From assembly GCA_037447655.1 (NCBI GenBank), contig JBBHKE010002208.1:125869-179736 (forward strand): a stretch of DNA of 53,868 bases. The letters run 5' to 3'. This stretch comes from Zygnema cylindricum (taxonomy: Eukaryota > Streptophyta > Zygnematophyceae > Zygnematales > Zygnemataceae). The position numbers were made by a program, and so were the translations under genes. Position 1 is the stretch's first letter; each line of letters opens with the position of its first letter. Below, piece after piece: positions 10,777 to 20,669 of the stretch. Below the pieces are notes generated by a model, which saw only the letters and a program-made list of their open reading frames with translations, ran no database searches and was not told where the DNA came from.

Positions 10777-11430
10777 AAGGGGAGGAAAGAGTCACCAAGC
10801 CTTGGCAACTGCGATTGATTGGAGAAACAAGGATTCCCGAAAACCGGTCGGAAACTATGGGGGTAGGGAGCAGAAAAAACAAGCCGACGAGTTCGAACCA
10901 AGGGCTCCCAAAGGTTTATGTCATTTTTGTAAGAAACCGGGGCACTATATGGCATAGTGCACTAAGCTAACCGAGCTTCAATTAAAGGAGGGGCATACCG
11001 GTGGTATCCCGAGAGGAGAGAAATAGGCCCTTGTCGCATAGGTACTTGAGGCGGAATCCGAGGACGAGGACGATGAGCTCCTTTTGGATGAGGAGTTGGA
11101 GGCGAAAAATGAGGTCGAAATTCCACGAAGGCAGAAATGTGCTTACGGTGGATTGAAAGGTGAAGCAGGCTGGATTATAGATTCAGGTGCCTCTATACAC
11201 ATGTGTAAGGATAGGCACCTGTTCACTAAGATAAGAAATATTCCCACCGTAGAGATAGAGTACGGGGATGGGAGGATAGTCACCATTACTCTGGTAGGAT
11301 GGGTAGATCTGAAAGTGTTAGGAGAAGGAAAGACATCCATATTAACATTCTCCGATGTATTGTTTATTCCGGAGCTGAACAAAAACGTCATCTCTACATC
11401 TGTATTAGATGATAAGGGTTTTTTTCACTA
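10777..11430 (+). pseudogene. Copia gag zinc knuckle and protease of A1
   Basis: Resumes A1 gag after the A2 insertion (RRGGKS...). It contains the knuckle CHFCKKPGHYMA followed by a stop where the last Cys region should continue, an acidic linker (SEDEDDELLLDEELEAK), the processing-site-like EIPRRQKCAYGG, and the protease motif WIIDSGASIHMC at about 11170. PR residues Asp-Ser-Gly are intact, and the frame is open from 11084 to 11431. A one-base change in a T-run near 11420 shifts into the next frame. Confidence 0.9.
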
Positions 11431-12700
11431 GCACTAGGGAAGGAGTCTTTACTACAAGTTTTGAGGAAAATGTCTATTTCATTGCTGAGAAAGGTAGCCA
11501 TGGGATGTTTAGGCTGAATTTAAGTAATGAAACGAAGAAAATTTATTATGCTGGTGTTTATGATATTATGATGTGGCATAAGAGGCTTGGGCATGTGAAT
11601 CTAGATAAGTTAAGAGAGATGAAAAAGATGGGAGTGGTGGAAGGGATTCGGTTCACTGAGAGTGATGATATAAGTGATTTTAGTGGATGTGCTCAAGGTA
11701 AAGCACACAGGTTACCCTTTCCTAAAACAACCACCTATAAGGGAGAAAATATTCTAGATCTAGTACACACAAATATTTGGGGACCGGCGAAAGTGCCCTC
11801 ACCGAGGGGGAAGAGATTTATGATGACTATAACTGATGATTGGTCTCGGTATTCCCGGGTGTATTTTTTGAAAAACAAGTTAGAAGCTCAGGATTTTTTT
11901 AGACAATATAAAGCGTGGAGCGAAAAACTCCATGAAACTCCAATCAAGAGAGTAAGGAGTGACAATGGTGAAGAGTATACTTCTAACCAGTTTGAGGATT
12001 TTTTGAGGAAAGATGGGGTCCAACACCAAAAGACAGTTCCAGAAAATCCGGAACAGAATGGGGTAGATGAAAGGTTAAATAGAACACTAAGTGATAGTGC
12101 TAGAAGTATGTTGTCAGATACAAAGATAGGAAAAAGGTTTTGGGCAAAAGCAATGAACTGTGCTAATTACCGCAAAAATAGAGTTCTTACTTCAGCTATA
12201 AAAGATCAAACACCTTATGAGAGATGGACACACCGAAAACTAGACATATCTCACTTAAAGGTTTTCGGCAGTCAAGTATTCAGTCTACATACAGATCGGT
12301 CTAATTAGAAGCTAGATCCTAAAGGAAAACTGGGATACTTATTAGGATATGATGAGGATGTTAAAGGATATAGAGTTTATGATCTAAAAAGGGAAGATAT
12401 AATCTTAGTAAAGCATCTAGTAGTTATGGATGAAGGAAAGTCTGTGAATCCCTTCAAATATACGAAGTCAGTAAAAATCAGATTTGAGTCAGAAAATTTT
12501 GATGACTTTGAGCTTCATAACTATCCAAGTTTTAGAGAAGATGACATTCTTGTAGGTACAAATCAGACCGAAAAGGACTCGGCTGTGGAAACTCCAGTGA
12601 CAACTCTACCCGAAGTGGAAGACGTGGTGGAAATTGATTCGGAATCAAGGGATAGGGGAGACGCTGAGTTTGTTCGAAAGAATCCACAATAACCATCTAT
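11409..12700 (+). pseudogene. Copia integrase of A1
   Basis: MWHKRLGHVNLDKL and CAQGKAHRLPFP form the HHCC region. The catalytic core shows LVHTNIWGP, where the first catalytic Asp of the family (HTDIWGP in A2) is Asn, then KRVRSDNGEEYTSNQF and NPEQNGVDERLNR. A TAG follows DRSN at 12306-12308 and the linker carries further changes (stop at about 12690). The Asn substitution alone would abolish strand transfer. Confidence 0.9.
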
Positions 12701-14381
12701 TCCGGCCTCAGTTTTTGAGGGGGAAAGGAGAAGTAGCAAAAGACTGCAAGAAAAACAGGTTAATACCAAGGTAACTAAACTATCTCATCAAGATGAACCT
12801 CAAACTTATGGAGAGGCGATGACTTGTCCAGAAAGAAATCGGTGGAAGACAGCCATCAATGAGGAGATGGCCTCAATTATGGCAGCCGATACTTGGGAGC
12901 TGGTGGATTCTCAACCTAACCGAAAACCAATCGGTTGTAAGTGGGTTTTCAAGTTAAAACTGAACCCACATAACACAATCGAGCGCTACAAGGCCCGACT
13001 AGTGTCAAAGGGATTTACACAAAAGGAGGGAATTGACTACGAGGAAACCTTTGCTCGGTGGTCAGATTTCCCTCCGTCGGCATACTTCTTAGCCTAGCAG
13101 CAGCCGAAGACATGGAAGTGCACCAGATGGACATCAAAACAGCCTTTTTGCGTGGAGAATTGGAAGAGGAGATCTTTATGCGACAACCCAAAGGGTTTGT
13201 GGAGGAAGGAGAGGAGAGTAAGGTATGCCGGGTGATTAAATCCCTTTATGGTTTGAAACAGGCTCCTCGACAGTGGAATAAGAAGCTTGAGGAGTTTCTA
13301 ACCGGTCTTGGATATATCCAGATTAGCTCAGATCACTGAATCTATGTTTTTGAAGATGAGGAAGGTTTTTATATTTATTGCAATTTATGTTGATGATTTG
13401 CTTGTTTTAAGTTAATCAATGGAAAAAATTGATAAACTGAAAGCCGATCTTAAGGGGAGATTTGAAATGAAGGATATGGGAGAAGCAAAATATATTTTGG
13501 GAATTCAAGTAGAGAGAGACCGAAAAAGTAAAATTATAAGACTGACTCAAAAGGAAGCAATAGGGAACATGCTTGAATATTTTCAAATGGATAAAGCTAA
13601 TAGTTGTACAACTCCAATGGAGTTGAAGAGGGGAAGTGATGGGAGTGAGGAAGAAGGAGTCATAGTCTTAGACGAGGAATTATCTCCTGTAGAACATAAG
13701 TTCATGTAGACTATTCTTTACACAGAAATAGTAGGAAGTCTAATCTATTTTATGAATTGTACCCGGCCAAATTTAGCTGCAGCTGTAGGAGTGTTGAGTA
13801 GAAGTCTAAATGCTCCCAATAGGAGGGATTGGGAGGCAGCTAAGAGAGTCTTTAGATACTTGATAGGAGCTAGGGATCTATGTTTGCATTTAGGTGGGGA
13901 GAATACTTACATCACTACTTGGAGTGATTCCAGTTATGGTGATGCTCCGATGAGGAGATGCACTTCTGGATATGTATTATATGTGGGTGATGGGGCTTGC
14001 TGTTGGAGTAGCAAACATCAAAAGGTTATTGCTCAGTCCACCATGGAGGCTGAGTATATGGCCTCTTGCTGTGCTGTAAAAGAATTGATGTGGGTCAAGT
14101 CTTTGCTTGGTGAGCTTGGTCACCTTAAGAGTGGTGTGCAGAAAATATTTTGTGATAATAAGGCAGCAATTGCTATTTTTGCCAATCCTAAACATCATTT
14201 TAAAGCCAAACACATGGATATTAGACTCAGCTTTGTTAGAGAGAAAGTATAAAATAAAATAATCAGTTTAGAGTACCGACCAGATAGTGAGATGGAAGCA
14301 GATATGATGACCAAACCTGTGCCTTCCCCTAAGCTAATTTTCTGCAGGGAGAAGTGTGGTCTGAAGTTAAAGAATGACTAG
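12701..14381 (+). pseudogene. Copia reverse transcriptase and RNase H of A1
   Basis: Frames joined in order: INEEMASIMAADTWELVD, CKWVFKLKLNP, GFTQKEGIDYEETFA (frameshift near 13055), DIKTAFLRGELEEEIFM, LYGLKQAPRQWNKKL, a stop in SSDH-stop-IYVFED, AIYVDDLLVLS with an adjacent stop, LGIQVERDRKSKIIRLTQKEA, then RNase H with TTWSDSSYGDAP, STMEAEYMA and FCDNKAAIA, and the C-terminal KPVPSPKL. The final TAG is at 14379-14381, followed by the polypurine tract. At least five in-frame stops or shifts. Confidence 0.92.
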
Positions 14382-14394
14382 AATATAAGGGGAG

Positions 14395-15114
14395 TGTAGA
14401 AATTAATGGTTTTTTTAAGTATTTTCTAGGTCAAAAATAAGAAAGAAGCCGAGGCAATCTACCTCTAACTTCTCTCTCCAACTCTCAAACTTGTCGCAAA
14501 CACTGAGAAATTGGAGAGGAAGTTAGAGCCATGGCTACCTATGCTATCCTGAGGTTTACTGGAAAGATATATTTGGGGTTTATTAAGTAAAAAGATATGC
14601 GGCAGCCACAGGATTTGAACCTAGTACCTTCCGGACGGCAAGCTGCCGGTAGTCGTTAACCTTAACCGTTAGGTCTTGAAGTAGTGTTACGTACATTATA
14701 GTTTGATAATTATTTTAACATTAATACGTAGGATAAATCATTTAACTAAAGTACACCGGTGACTCTAATTTTGTGTACGGAGGAGAAATCTGATTGGTTC
14801 CGTACATCAATAGATAAAGTCTGCGAGAGAGATAGGACTTAGAAAAATTAGGAGATAGGATCCTTTCTCCTAGAGAGCTTCTGTACAAAAGGTCAACTTT
14901 GACCCTCCATAACTTACTGCTCAGGGGAGCAAATTCAGAGATTATTTTTGCTACCGACTCAGGAGAGTCTTGCCTTCATAAAGCTGCAGGTGGTCAGAGT
15001 TTTTGTCTGCCAAGGTGGCAGTTATTTTTGCTGAAACACAAACGGGTCAAGATTATCCTAGAGGCTTCTTGGAAGCTCTCCACTCTGAGGACTTATAGAG
15101 GTCTCAGAGTTTCA
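14395..15114 (+). mobile_element. A1 3' LTR, internally deleted
   Basis: Starts TGTAGAAATTAATGG after the polypurine tract and ends CTCAGAGTTTCA. At 720 bp it lacks about 320 bases relative to 794-1837 (deletion after AAATCATTTAAC near 14748). The terminal hairpin is kept, but the loop ATG has become ATA. Confidence 0.9.
14589..14680 (-). other. tRNA-like Pol III-type module in A1 3' LTR
   Basis: The most tRNA-like copy. On the minus strand: ACCTAACGGTTAAGGTTAAC (D-arm/A-box), CGGCAGCTTGCCG hairpin, AGGTTCAAATCCT (canonical T-arm/B-box, 14622-14610), and TTTTT at 14593-14589. Confidence 0.62.
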
Positions 15115-16007
15115 CAATTTGTGTAATTTGGGTAACAATTCTTGGTATCGATAACAATTTGTGTAACTTAGGTAACCATTCTTGTTATCGCTAACTGTTT
15201 TTATAATTTAAGTAACAATTCTTGTTATCGCTAACAGTTTGAGTAATTTAGGTAACAGTTCTTCTTATCGCTAACTGTTTCTGTAATTTAGGTTATAATT
15301 CTTGTTATCGCTAACTCTTTTGTAATTTAGGTAAGAATTCTTCTTATCGCTAATTGTTTGCGTAATTTAGGTAATAATTTATCACTAACTGTTTGTGTAA
15401 TTAAGGTAACAATTCTTGTTATCGTTAACTGTTTGTGTAATTTAGGTTATAATTCTTGTTATCGCTAACAATTTGTGTTAATTAGGTAACAATTCTTGTT
15501 ATCGCTAATAGTTTGTGTGATTTAGGTAACAATTCCTGTTATCGCTAGCAGTTTGTATAAGTTAGGTAACCATTCTTGTAAGCGCTAACAGTTTGTGTAA
15601 GTTAGATAACAATTCGTGTTATCGCTAAATGTTTTTGTAATTTCGTTAACAATTCTTGTTATCGCTAACAATTTGTGTAATTTAGGTAACAATTCTTGTT
15701 ATCGCTAATAGTTTGTGTAGTTTAGGTAACAATTATATTTATTGCTAACAGATTGTGTAATTCAGGTAAAATACTTGTTAGTGGTAACAATTTGTGTAAG
15801 TTATGTGACAATTCTTGTTATCGCTAACAGTTTGTGTAACTTAGGTTATAATTCTTGTTATTCCTTACATTTTGTGTAATTTAGGTCACTATTTTTTTTA
15901 TCCTTAGCAGTTTGTGTAATTTAGGTAACAATTCTGGTTTTCGCTAACTATTTGTGTAATTTAGGTAACAATTCTTCTTATTGTTAATAATTTGTGTAAT
16001 TTAGGTA
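15115..16007. repeat. 40-bp minisatellite, block 2 (about 22 copies)
   Basis: Same unit as block 1. It begins exactly at the end of the A1 3' LTR; the first bases CAATTTGTGTAATT continue the CGCTAA that ends block 1 at 793. It ends at the start of the family B LTR (TTTAGGTA then TGTTGATATTG). Confidence 0.93.
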
Positions 16008-17269
16008 TGTTGATATTGATGTATTTTCTAGGTCTGTAAAGGAAAAATAAATAGAGTAAGGTAGCAAAGGCAGCGTGCTTCTCGCTCAAATTCTCCAGTC
16101 CCCATACTTGTTGCAGTCACTGAATATCGGAGAGAGAGCTAGAGCCATGGCTGTGTATAATGTCCAAGGAGACAAAGAATAGGCTAATACTTAGTTTGTA
16201 CCAAAAAGAGGCTGCCGTATCAAGGATTTGATCCTTATACCTACAAGCCCTATATATACGTAGTAGCTGTTAGCTTTAGCCAATATACCGAATTAACAAT
16301 GAGACGAAATGGCTACAATAGGTATATAAATGTGTTCAGTTTGAGAATTGCCAGAAAAACTGACAAATAACTAAAAACTGCTCTTGACCAGATTTTAACC
16401 TTAGTCTATGAATAATTTTGGTAGTCAGACTTCTTTTCCTTTAAGGTGCTACAAAACGATACACGTGACGGGCTTCATAAATATATAAACATTACCGCAA
16501 CAGCTAATTAACAGCAGACTAACCAAAAGGAGCAATTCATGCATGTACGCGAATCTGAACTGTGTAAAATATGTTTCGATCGGACGGCCGGCATTATAGC
16601 CGCCACACGAAGTGAGCTTTTGGCGGCATACCGAGCTAGCGTCACGCGGTGCCACGTGGCGCCACATTATTTGATACTGGAGAAGATGGGAGGAGGAACC
16701 ATGGCTTCCGATTTGATAGGTGTCACCTTGGAGACCTTGTTGTACAATAGTCGTACAATAAGTACATCGCCCATTGTACCTTCTTGTACTATATAGTGTT
16801 CCTATTGGACTAGGGTTTAGTAGTAGGTAGTCGTGAGTAGGCAGACCAAGACTTAGTAATATTTAGGTACCTCTCTCTAAGAGAGCTTGTAACTATAAAG
16901 GTCACCTTTGACCAACCATAACTTACTACTCGAGTGAGTAAATTCAGTGATTCTTTTTGCTGCGGACTCAAGGGAGTCTATGCTACACAAGGGTGTAGTC
17001 AGTCAGAGGTTTTTGCGTGTCAGGGTGGCACTTATTTAGTGGGAAAGTCAAAGTTGGGAATACTGTCCAAAACATATATTCAAGCTTTGCATTCTGTGGT
17101 GGAACTGAGCACACACAAGGACTTATCTTCACAAGGGTGAAGTTGTATTGTCGGTTTGATTATCAAGGGATCATTCATTTGGGTTTATATCAACTTTGAG
17201 TCGGCACTATCTAGATTAGCTTCTTTTAGATCTGCGAATTATATGGGCAATGGAGCCCATAGAATTTCA
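16008..17269 (+). mobile_element. Copia LTR, family B, 5' copy
   Basis: Starts TGTTGATATTGATGTATTTT and ends AGAATTTCA before a primer-binding site; 1262 bp. TATATAAAC at about 16485 and ACTATATAG at about 16788 are candidate TATA elements. Palindromes GGTCACCTTTGACC and GACTCAAGGGAGTC precede the terminal hairpin ATGGGC-AATGGA-GCCCAT (17243-17260). Confidence 0.93.
16203..16290 (-). other. tRNA-like Pol III-type module in B LTR
   Basis: On the minus strand: ATTGGCTAAAGCTAAC (A-box-like, about 16285-16270), AAGGATCAAATCCTT (T-arm with full stem, 16236-16222) and TTTTT at 16207-16203. Confidence 0.55.
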
Positions 17270-18501
17270 GGTTATGGGCCCACCATCTAGGGTGCCTATG
17301 TTTGATGGAACAGACTTCACTTATTGGGAGTTTATTATGGAGGGATTGCTTTTCGAGAAGCACTTATGGGGAATTGTTTTGGGAAAAGTGAGATGTCCGC
17401 CACCTGGTTTTGGAGGAGGTTACTATGGAGAATCATCTAAGGTTGCCCAGAATATCAACCGGAGTTCAGATGAATCAAAAGGTGAAGTGAAAACCTTTTC
17501 GTGGATGGGGAAATAGGGAAGATGGATAAAGGGACACATATGGTGAGGGGAGCTATGCTCTCCGCCACATCTTCACTTAGAGAGGTTATAAGTAAAACTG
17601 AAGAAAATGATGGTAAAATTTGGGAGTATAAAAACACTATAGCAAAACATCTTATACTTAGATATGTGTCTAAGTCCATAGCTATTACTCTTTTAAGTCT
17701 TACCAAGTCTTCGAAAATATGGGAAACACTAAGGCTGATTTATAAGAGTGAGACTATTCAGAGGCAGCAGTTAGTAAAACAGGAAATAGAGGCCTATGTT
17801 TATAAAGGCGGTAACATGATAGAGTTTTGCAATGATACTGTTGCGTTATATGTTGACTTGCTTGTGCGGGGTATGTAGAATATGAGGAGAGAAAGATCAA
17901 TACACTACTCATGAAACTCCCAGATGAGTACGAAAACATCATTTATCGTATGCACGCAATGGATGGCTCCTCATGGACTTAGAGCTTTATCATGGGGATA
18001 ATTCTTGTGAGGGAAAGCACTTTGGAGCTTCGTAGGGGAATTGAGAGGGTAATTGCATTTACAGCAGGTGGTGATTGGGGGAAGCGTGATGAGAGGAACG
18101 GCGGTGACGAGCGGAAGCGTGATGAGAGGAAGAAAGACGAAGGTAAACCTTATCGGAACTTTGGTGGAAAGAGAGGGAGAGGAAAAGAAAGGGGAGCTTT
18201 GAAAAAGGGTGTTTGCTTCTTTTGTAGAGAACCGGGTCACTATATAGAGGAGTGTCTTTGCTTGGAAGAACTTAGAAGTTGGAATGTGAAAGAAGAGGAA
18301 GAAGGGGAAGAGGAGAAAGAGGATGAAGAAATATTGGAGCTTCTTCACATCGATAGAATGGAGAAGAGAGAGAAGTACACAGAAATTACACGAAAGCAAC
18401 GATGTGCTTTTGGAGGTATAAGGGAAGTAAAGGGAAGGGAGGTACTTGAGGGAGTTAGAAATGCTGAGGATGTGAAGGAGTGTAGAAATTATTACTCATA
18501 A
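17250..18501 (+). pseudogene. Copia gag of element B
   Basis: Starts in the LTR-end hairpin (MEPIEFQVMGPPSRVPMFDG). The first frame runs to 17516, a second from 17501 to 17878, and a third from about 17880 to 18501. It contains LLMKLPDEYENIIYRM in a broken frame, a Lys/Arg/Asp-rich stretch (18080-18200) and the zinc knuckle CFFCREPGHYIEEC near 18218-18260. It closes with the Gag/PR border motif TRKQRCAFGGIR. The last frame ends in TAA (18499-18501), which is followed directly by an ATG in the same frame. The protease that should follow is absent. Confidence 0.85.
17270..17282 (+). promoter_or_regulatory. Primer-binding site, element B
   Basis: GGTTATGGGCCCA directly after the LTR; in frame with gag (MEPIEFQVMGPPSRVP from 17250). 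Confidence 0.86.
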
Positions 18502-19134
18502 ATGAGAAAATCAGATCTAGGATACACAAATGAAAAAGGGAAAAATAAAAATAATGAGGATAATTCGTTAAACATTTTGGAAACAGAAAACTGGTTGGAA
18601 AGGGAGACTTCAACGGATTTGGAGGAAAGGGGAGAAGTAAAACTAGAGGGGGTTTTAAAGGATAGGGGAGAAAAGAAATATTTAATGAAAAGTTTAGGGG
18701 AGGAGAAATACTATTTGGAAATCATTATAGAAAGTGATAGTGGAAATAATTCCATGGGAGAGAGTGAGGAAAGTTCAAAAAAGGGGGTGAGTATCATGGA
18801 TAAAAATATGAGTTCGGAAGATGTAGATTTTATGAGGAACTTAGTGGGGACTCTTGATATAACGATTAATTTGGGGGGTAATGGATTTGACATCACTAAT
18901 GGGAGTGATGGCATTTATGAAGGTGTGCCTGTAAAAGGGTTAGCATCTAGGTGTGTGTTGCATATTGGAGATAGGGATAGCTGTTTGAATTGCAATAGGG
19001 AAATTGGATTGAGTGTGGATGGAAAAGAGATGAGGTGGATAAAATCTTTTCTCGGATTTATGAAAAATGGCATGCAAAATAAAATGTGTGATGTAATTAT
19101 TATTTCGGTTCATCTAATACACTTCTTTAAATAG
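18502..19134 (+). pseudogene. Stitched remnant of Copia RT/RNase H as a 210-codon ORF
   Basis: The open frame contains LMKSLGEEKYYLEIIIESD (compare MKDLGEAKYILGIQMERD), KGVSIMDKNMSSEDVDFMRN (compare VMILDDQMSLEEREFMKS), DITNGSDGIYEGVPVKG (compare DITTWSDASYGDAPMRR) and KEMRWIKSFLGFMKNGMQNK (compare KELMWVKSLLQELGF). Protease, integrase, the RT core and much of RNase H are deleted, and the catalytic YVDD is gone, yet the reading frame is uninterrupted and in phase with gag. Either a non-autonomous derivative with a maintained ORF or chance survival. Confidence 0.75.
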
Positions 19135-19246
19135 GAGGGTATTCACTTAAAGTTTTACAAGGAGAAAAGAAAGAGGAAAAGGAAAAAAAAAAAAAAAAGG
19201 GTTTTAGTGGGAGTTGAAAAGAAGGTAGACTACAAAATAAGTGGAG

Positions 19247-20485
19247 TGTTAAAATTGATGTATTTTCTAGGTCTGTATTGGAAAAATAAATAGAGTAAGG
19301 TAGCAAAGGCAGCCTGCATCTCGCTCAAATTCTCCAGTCCCCATACTTGTTGAAGTCACTGAAGACCGGAGAGAGAGCTAGAGCCATGGCTGTCTATAAT
19401 GTCCAAGGAGACAAAGAATAGGCTAATACTTAGTTTGTACCAAAAAGAGGCTGTCGTATCAAGGATTTGATCCTTATACCTACAAGCCCTATACATACGT
19501 AGTAGACGTTAGCTTTAGCCAATATACCGAATCAACAATGAGACGTAATGGCTACAATAGATATAAAAATGCGTTCAGTTAGAGAATTGCCAGAAAAACT
19601 GACAAATAACTAAAAACTGCTCTTGACCAAATTTGAACCTAAGTCTATGAAGAATTTTGGTATTCAGACGCCTTATACTTTAAGGCGCTACGAAACGATA
19701 CACGTGACGGGTTTCATAAATATATAAACATTACCGCAACAGCTAATTAACAGCAGACTAACCAAAAGGAGCAATTCATGCAAAATATGTTTTGATCGGA
19801 CGGCCGGCATTATAGCCGCCACGCGAAGTGAGCTTTTGGCGGCATACCAAGCTAGCGTCACGCGGTGCCACGTGGCTCTACATTATTTGATACCGGAGAA
19901 GATGGGAGGAGGAACCATGGCTTCCGATTTGATAGGTGTCACCTTGGAGACCTTGTCGTACAATGGTCGTACAATAAGTACATCGCCCATTGTACCTTCT
20001 TGTACTATATAGTGTTCCTATTGGACTAGGGTTTAGTAGTAGGTAGTCCTGAGTAGGCAGACCAAGACTTAGTAATATTTAGGTACCTCTCTCTAAGAGA
20101 GCTTGTAACTATAAAGGTCATCTTTGACCAGCCATAACTTACTACTCGGTTGAGCAAATTCAGTGATTCTTTTTGCTACGGACTCAAGGGAGTCTAGGCA
20201 ACACAGAGGTGTAGTCGGTCAAAGGTTTTTGCGTGTCAAGGTGGCACTTATTCAGTGGGAAAGTCAAAGTAGGGAATACTGTCCAAAACATATATTCAAG
20301 CTTTGCATTCTGTGGTGGAACTGAGCATATACAAGGACTTATCTTCACAAGGGTGAAGTTGTATTGTGGGTTTGATTATCAAGGGATCATTCATTTGGGT
20401 TTATATCAACTTTGAGTCGGCACTATCTAGATTAGCTTCTTTTAGATCTGCGAATTATGTGGGCAATGGAGCCCATATAATTTCA
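19247..20485 (+). mobile_element. Copia LTR, family B, second copy (shared)
   Basis: Starts TGTTAAAATTGATG after a purine-rich tract (about 19160-19246) and ends ATAATTTCA. It serves as the 3' LTR of element B and, because a primer-binding site and gag start follow, as the 5' LTR of a second, truncated element: a tandem LTR-internal-LTR-internal arrangement. Confidence 0.92.
19442..19530 (-). other. tRNA-like Pol III-type module in second B LTR
   Basis: Copy of the module at 16203-16290: AAGGATCAAATCCTT and TTTTT (19446-19442) on the minus strand. Confidence 0.55.
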
Positions 20486-20669
20486 GGTTATGGGCCCACC
20501 ATCTAGGGTACCTATGTTTGATGGAACAGACTTCACTTATTGGGAGTTTATTATGGAGAGATTGCTTTTCGAGAAGCACTTATGGGGAATTGTTTTGGGA
20601 AAAGTGAGATGTCCGCCACCTGGTTTTGGAGGAGGTTACTATGGAGAATCATCTGAGGCTGCCCAGAAT
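20486..20669 (+). pseudogene. Primer-binding site and gag start of a truncated second B element
   Basis: GGTTATGGGCCCA at 20486-20498 is followed by gag codons GPPSRVPMFDGTDFTYWEF to about AAQN. The LTR start codon (20466) leads to a TAA after four codons (MEPI), so the first usable ATG is the one inside the primer-binding site (20490). Homology ends at 20669, where minisatellite block 3 starts. Confidence 0.88.

Larger units (their letters stand above)
1838..15114 (+). mobile_element. Copia element A1, degenerate and heavily nested
   Basis: Parts in order: truncated 5' LTR, primer-binding site at 2555, gag to 3136, foreign LTR/leader 3137-4140, gag continuation to 4327, complete minus-strand Copia 4328-10771, then gag zinc knuckle, protease, integrase, RT and RNase H (10777-14381), polypurine tract AAGGGGAG at 14387-14394, and 3' LTR 14395-15114. 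Gag-pol order PR-IN-RT-RH defines Ty1/Copia. Many stops and frameshifts make it inactive. Its 3' boundary coincides with minisatellite block 2. Confidence 0.9.

Noticed and set aside
14589-14680. A genuine tRNA gene
   Set aside because: Only the D- and T-arm-like parts fit; acceptor stem and a standard anticodon loop cannot be drawn.
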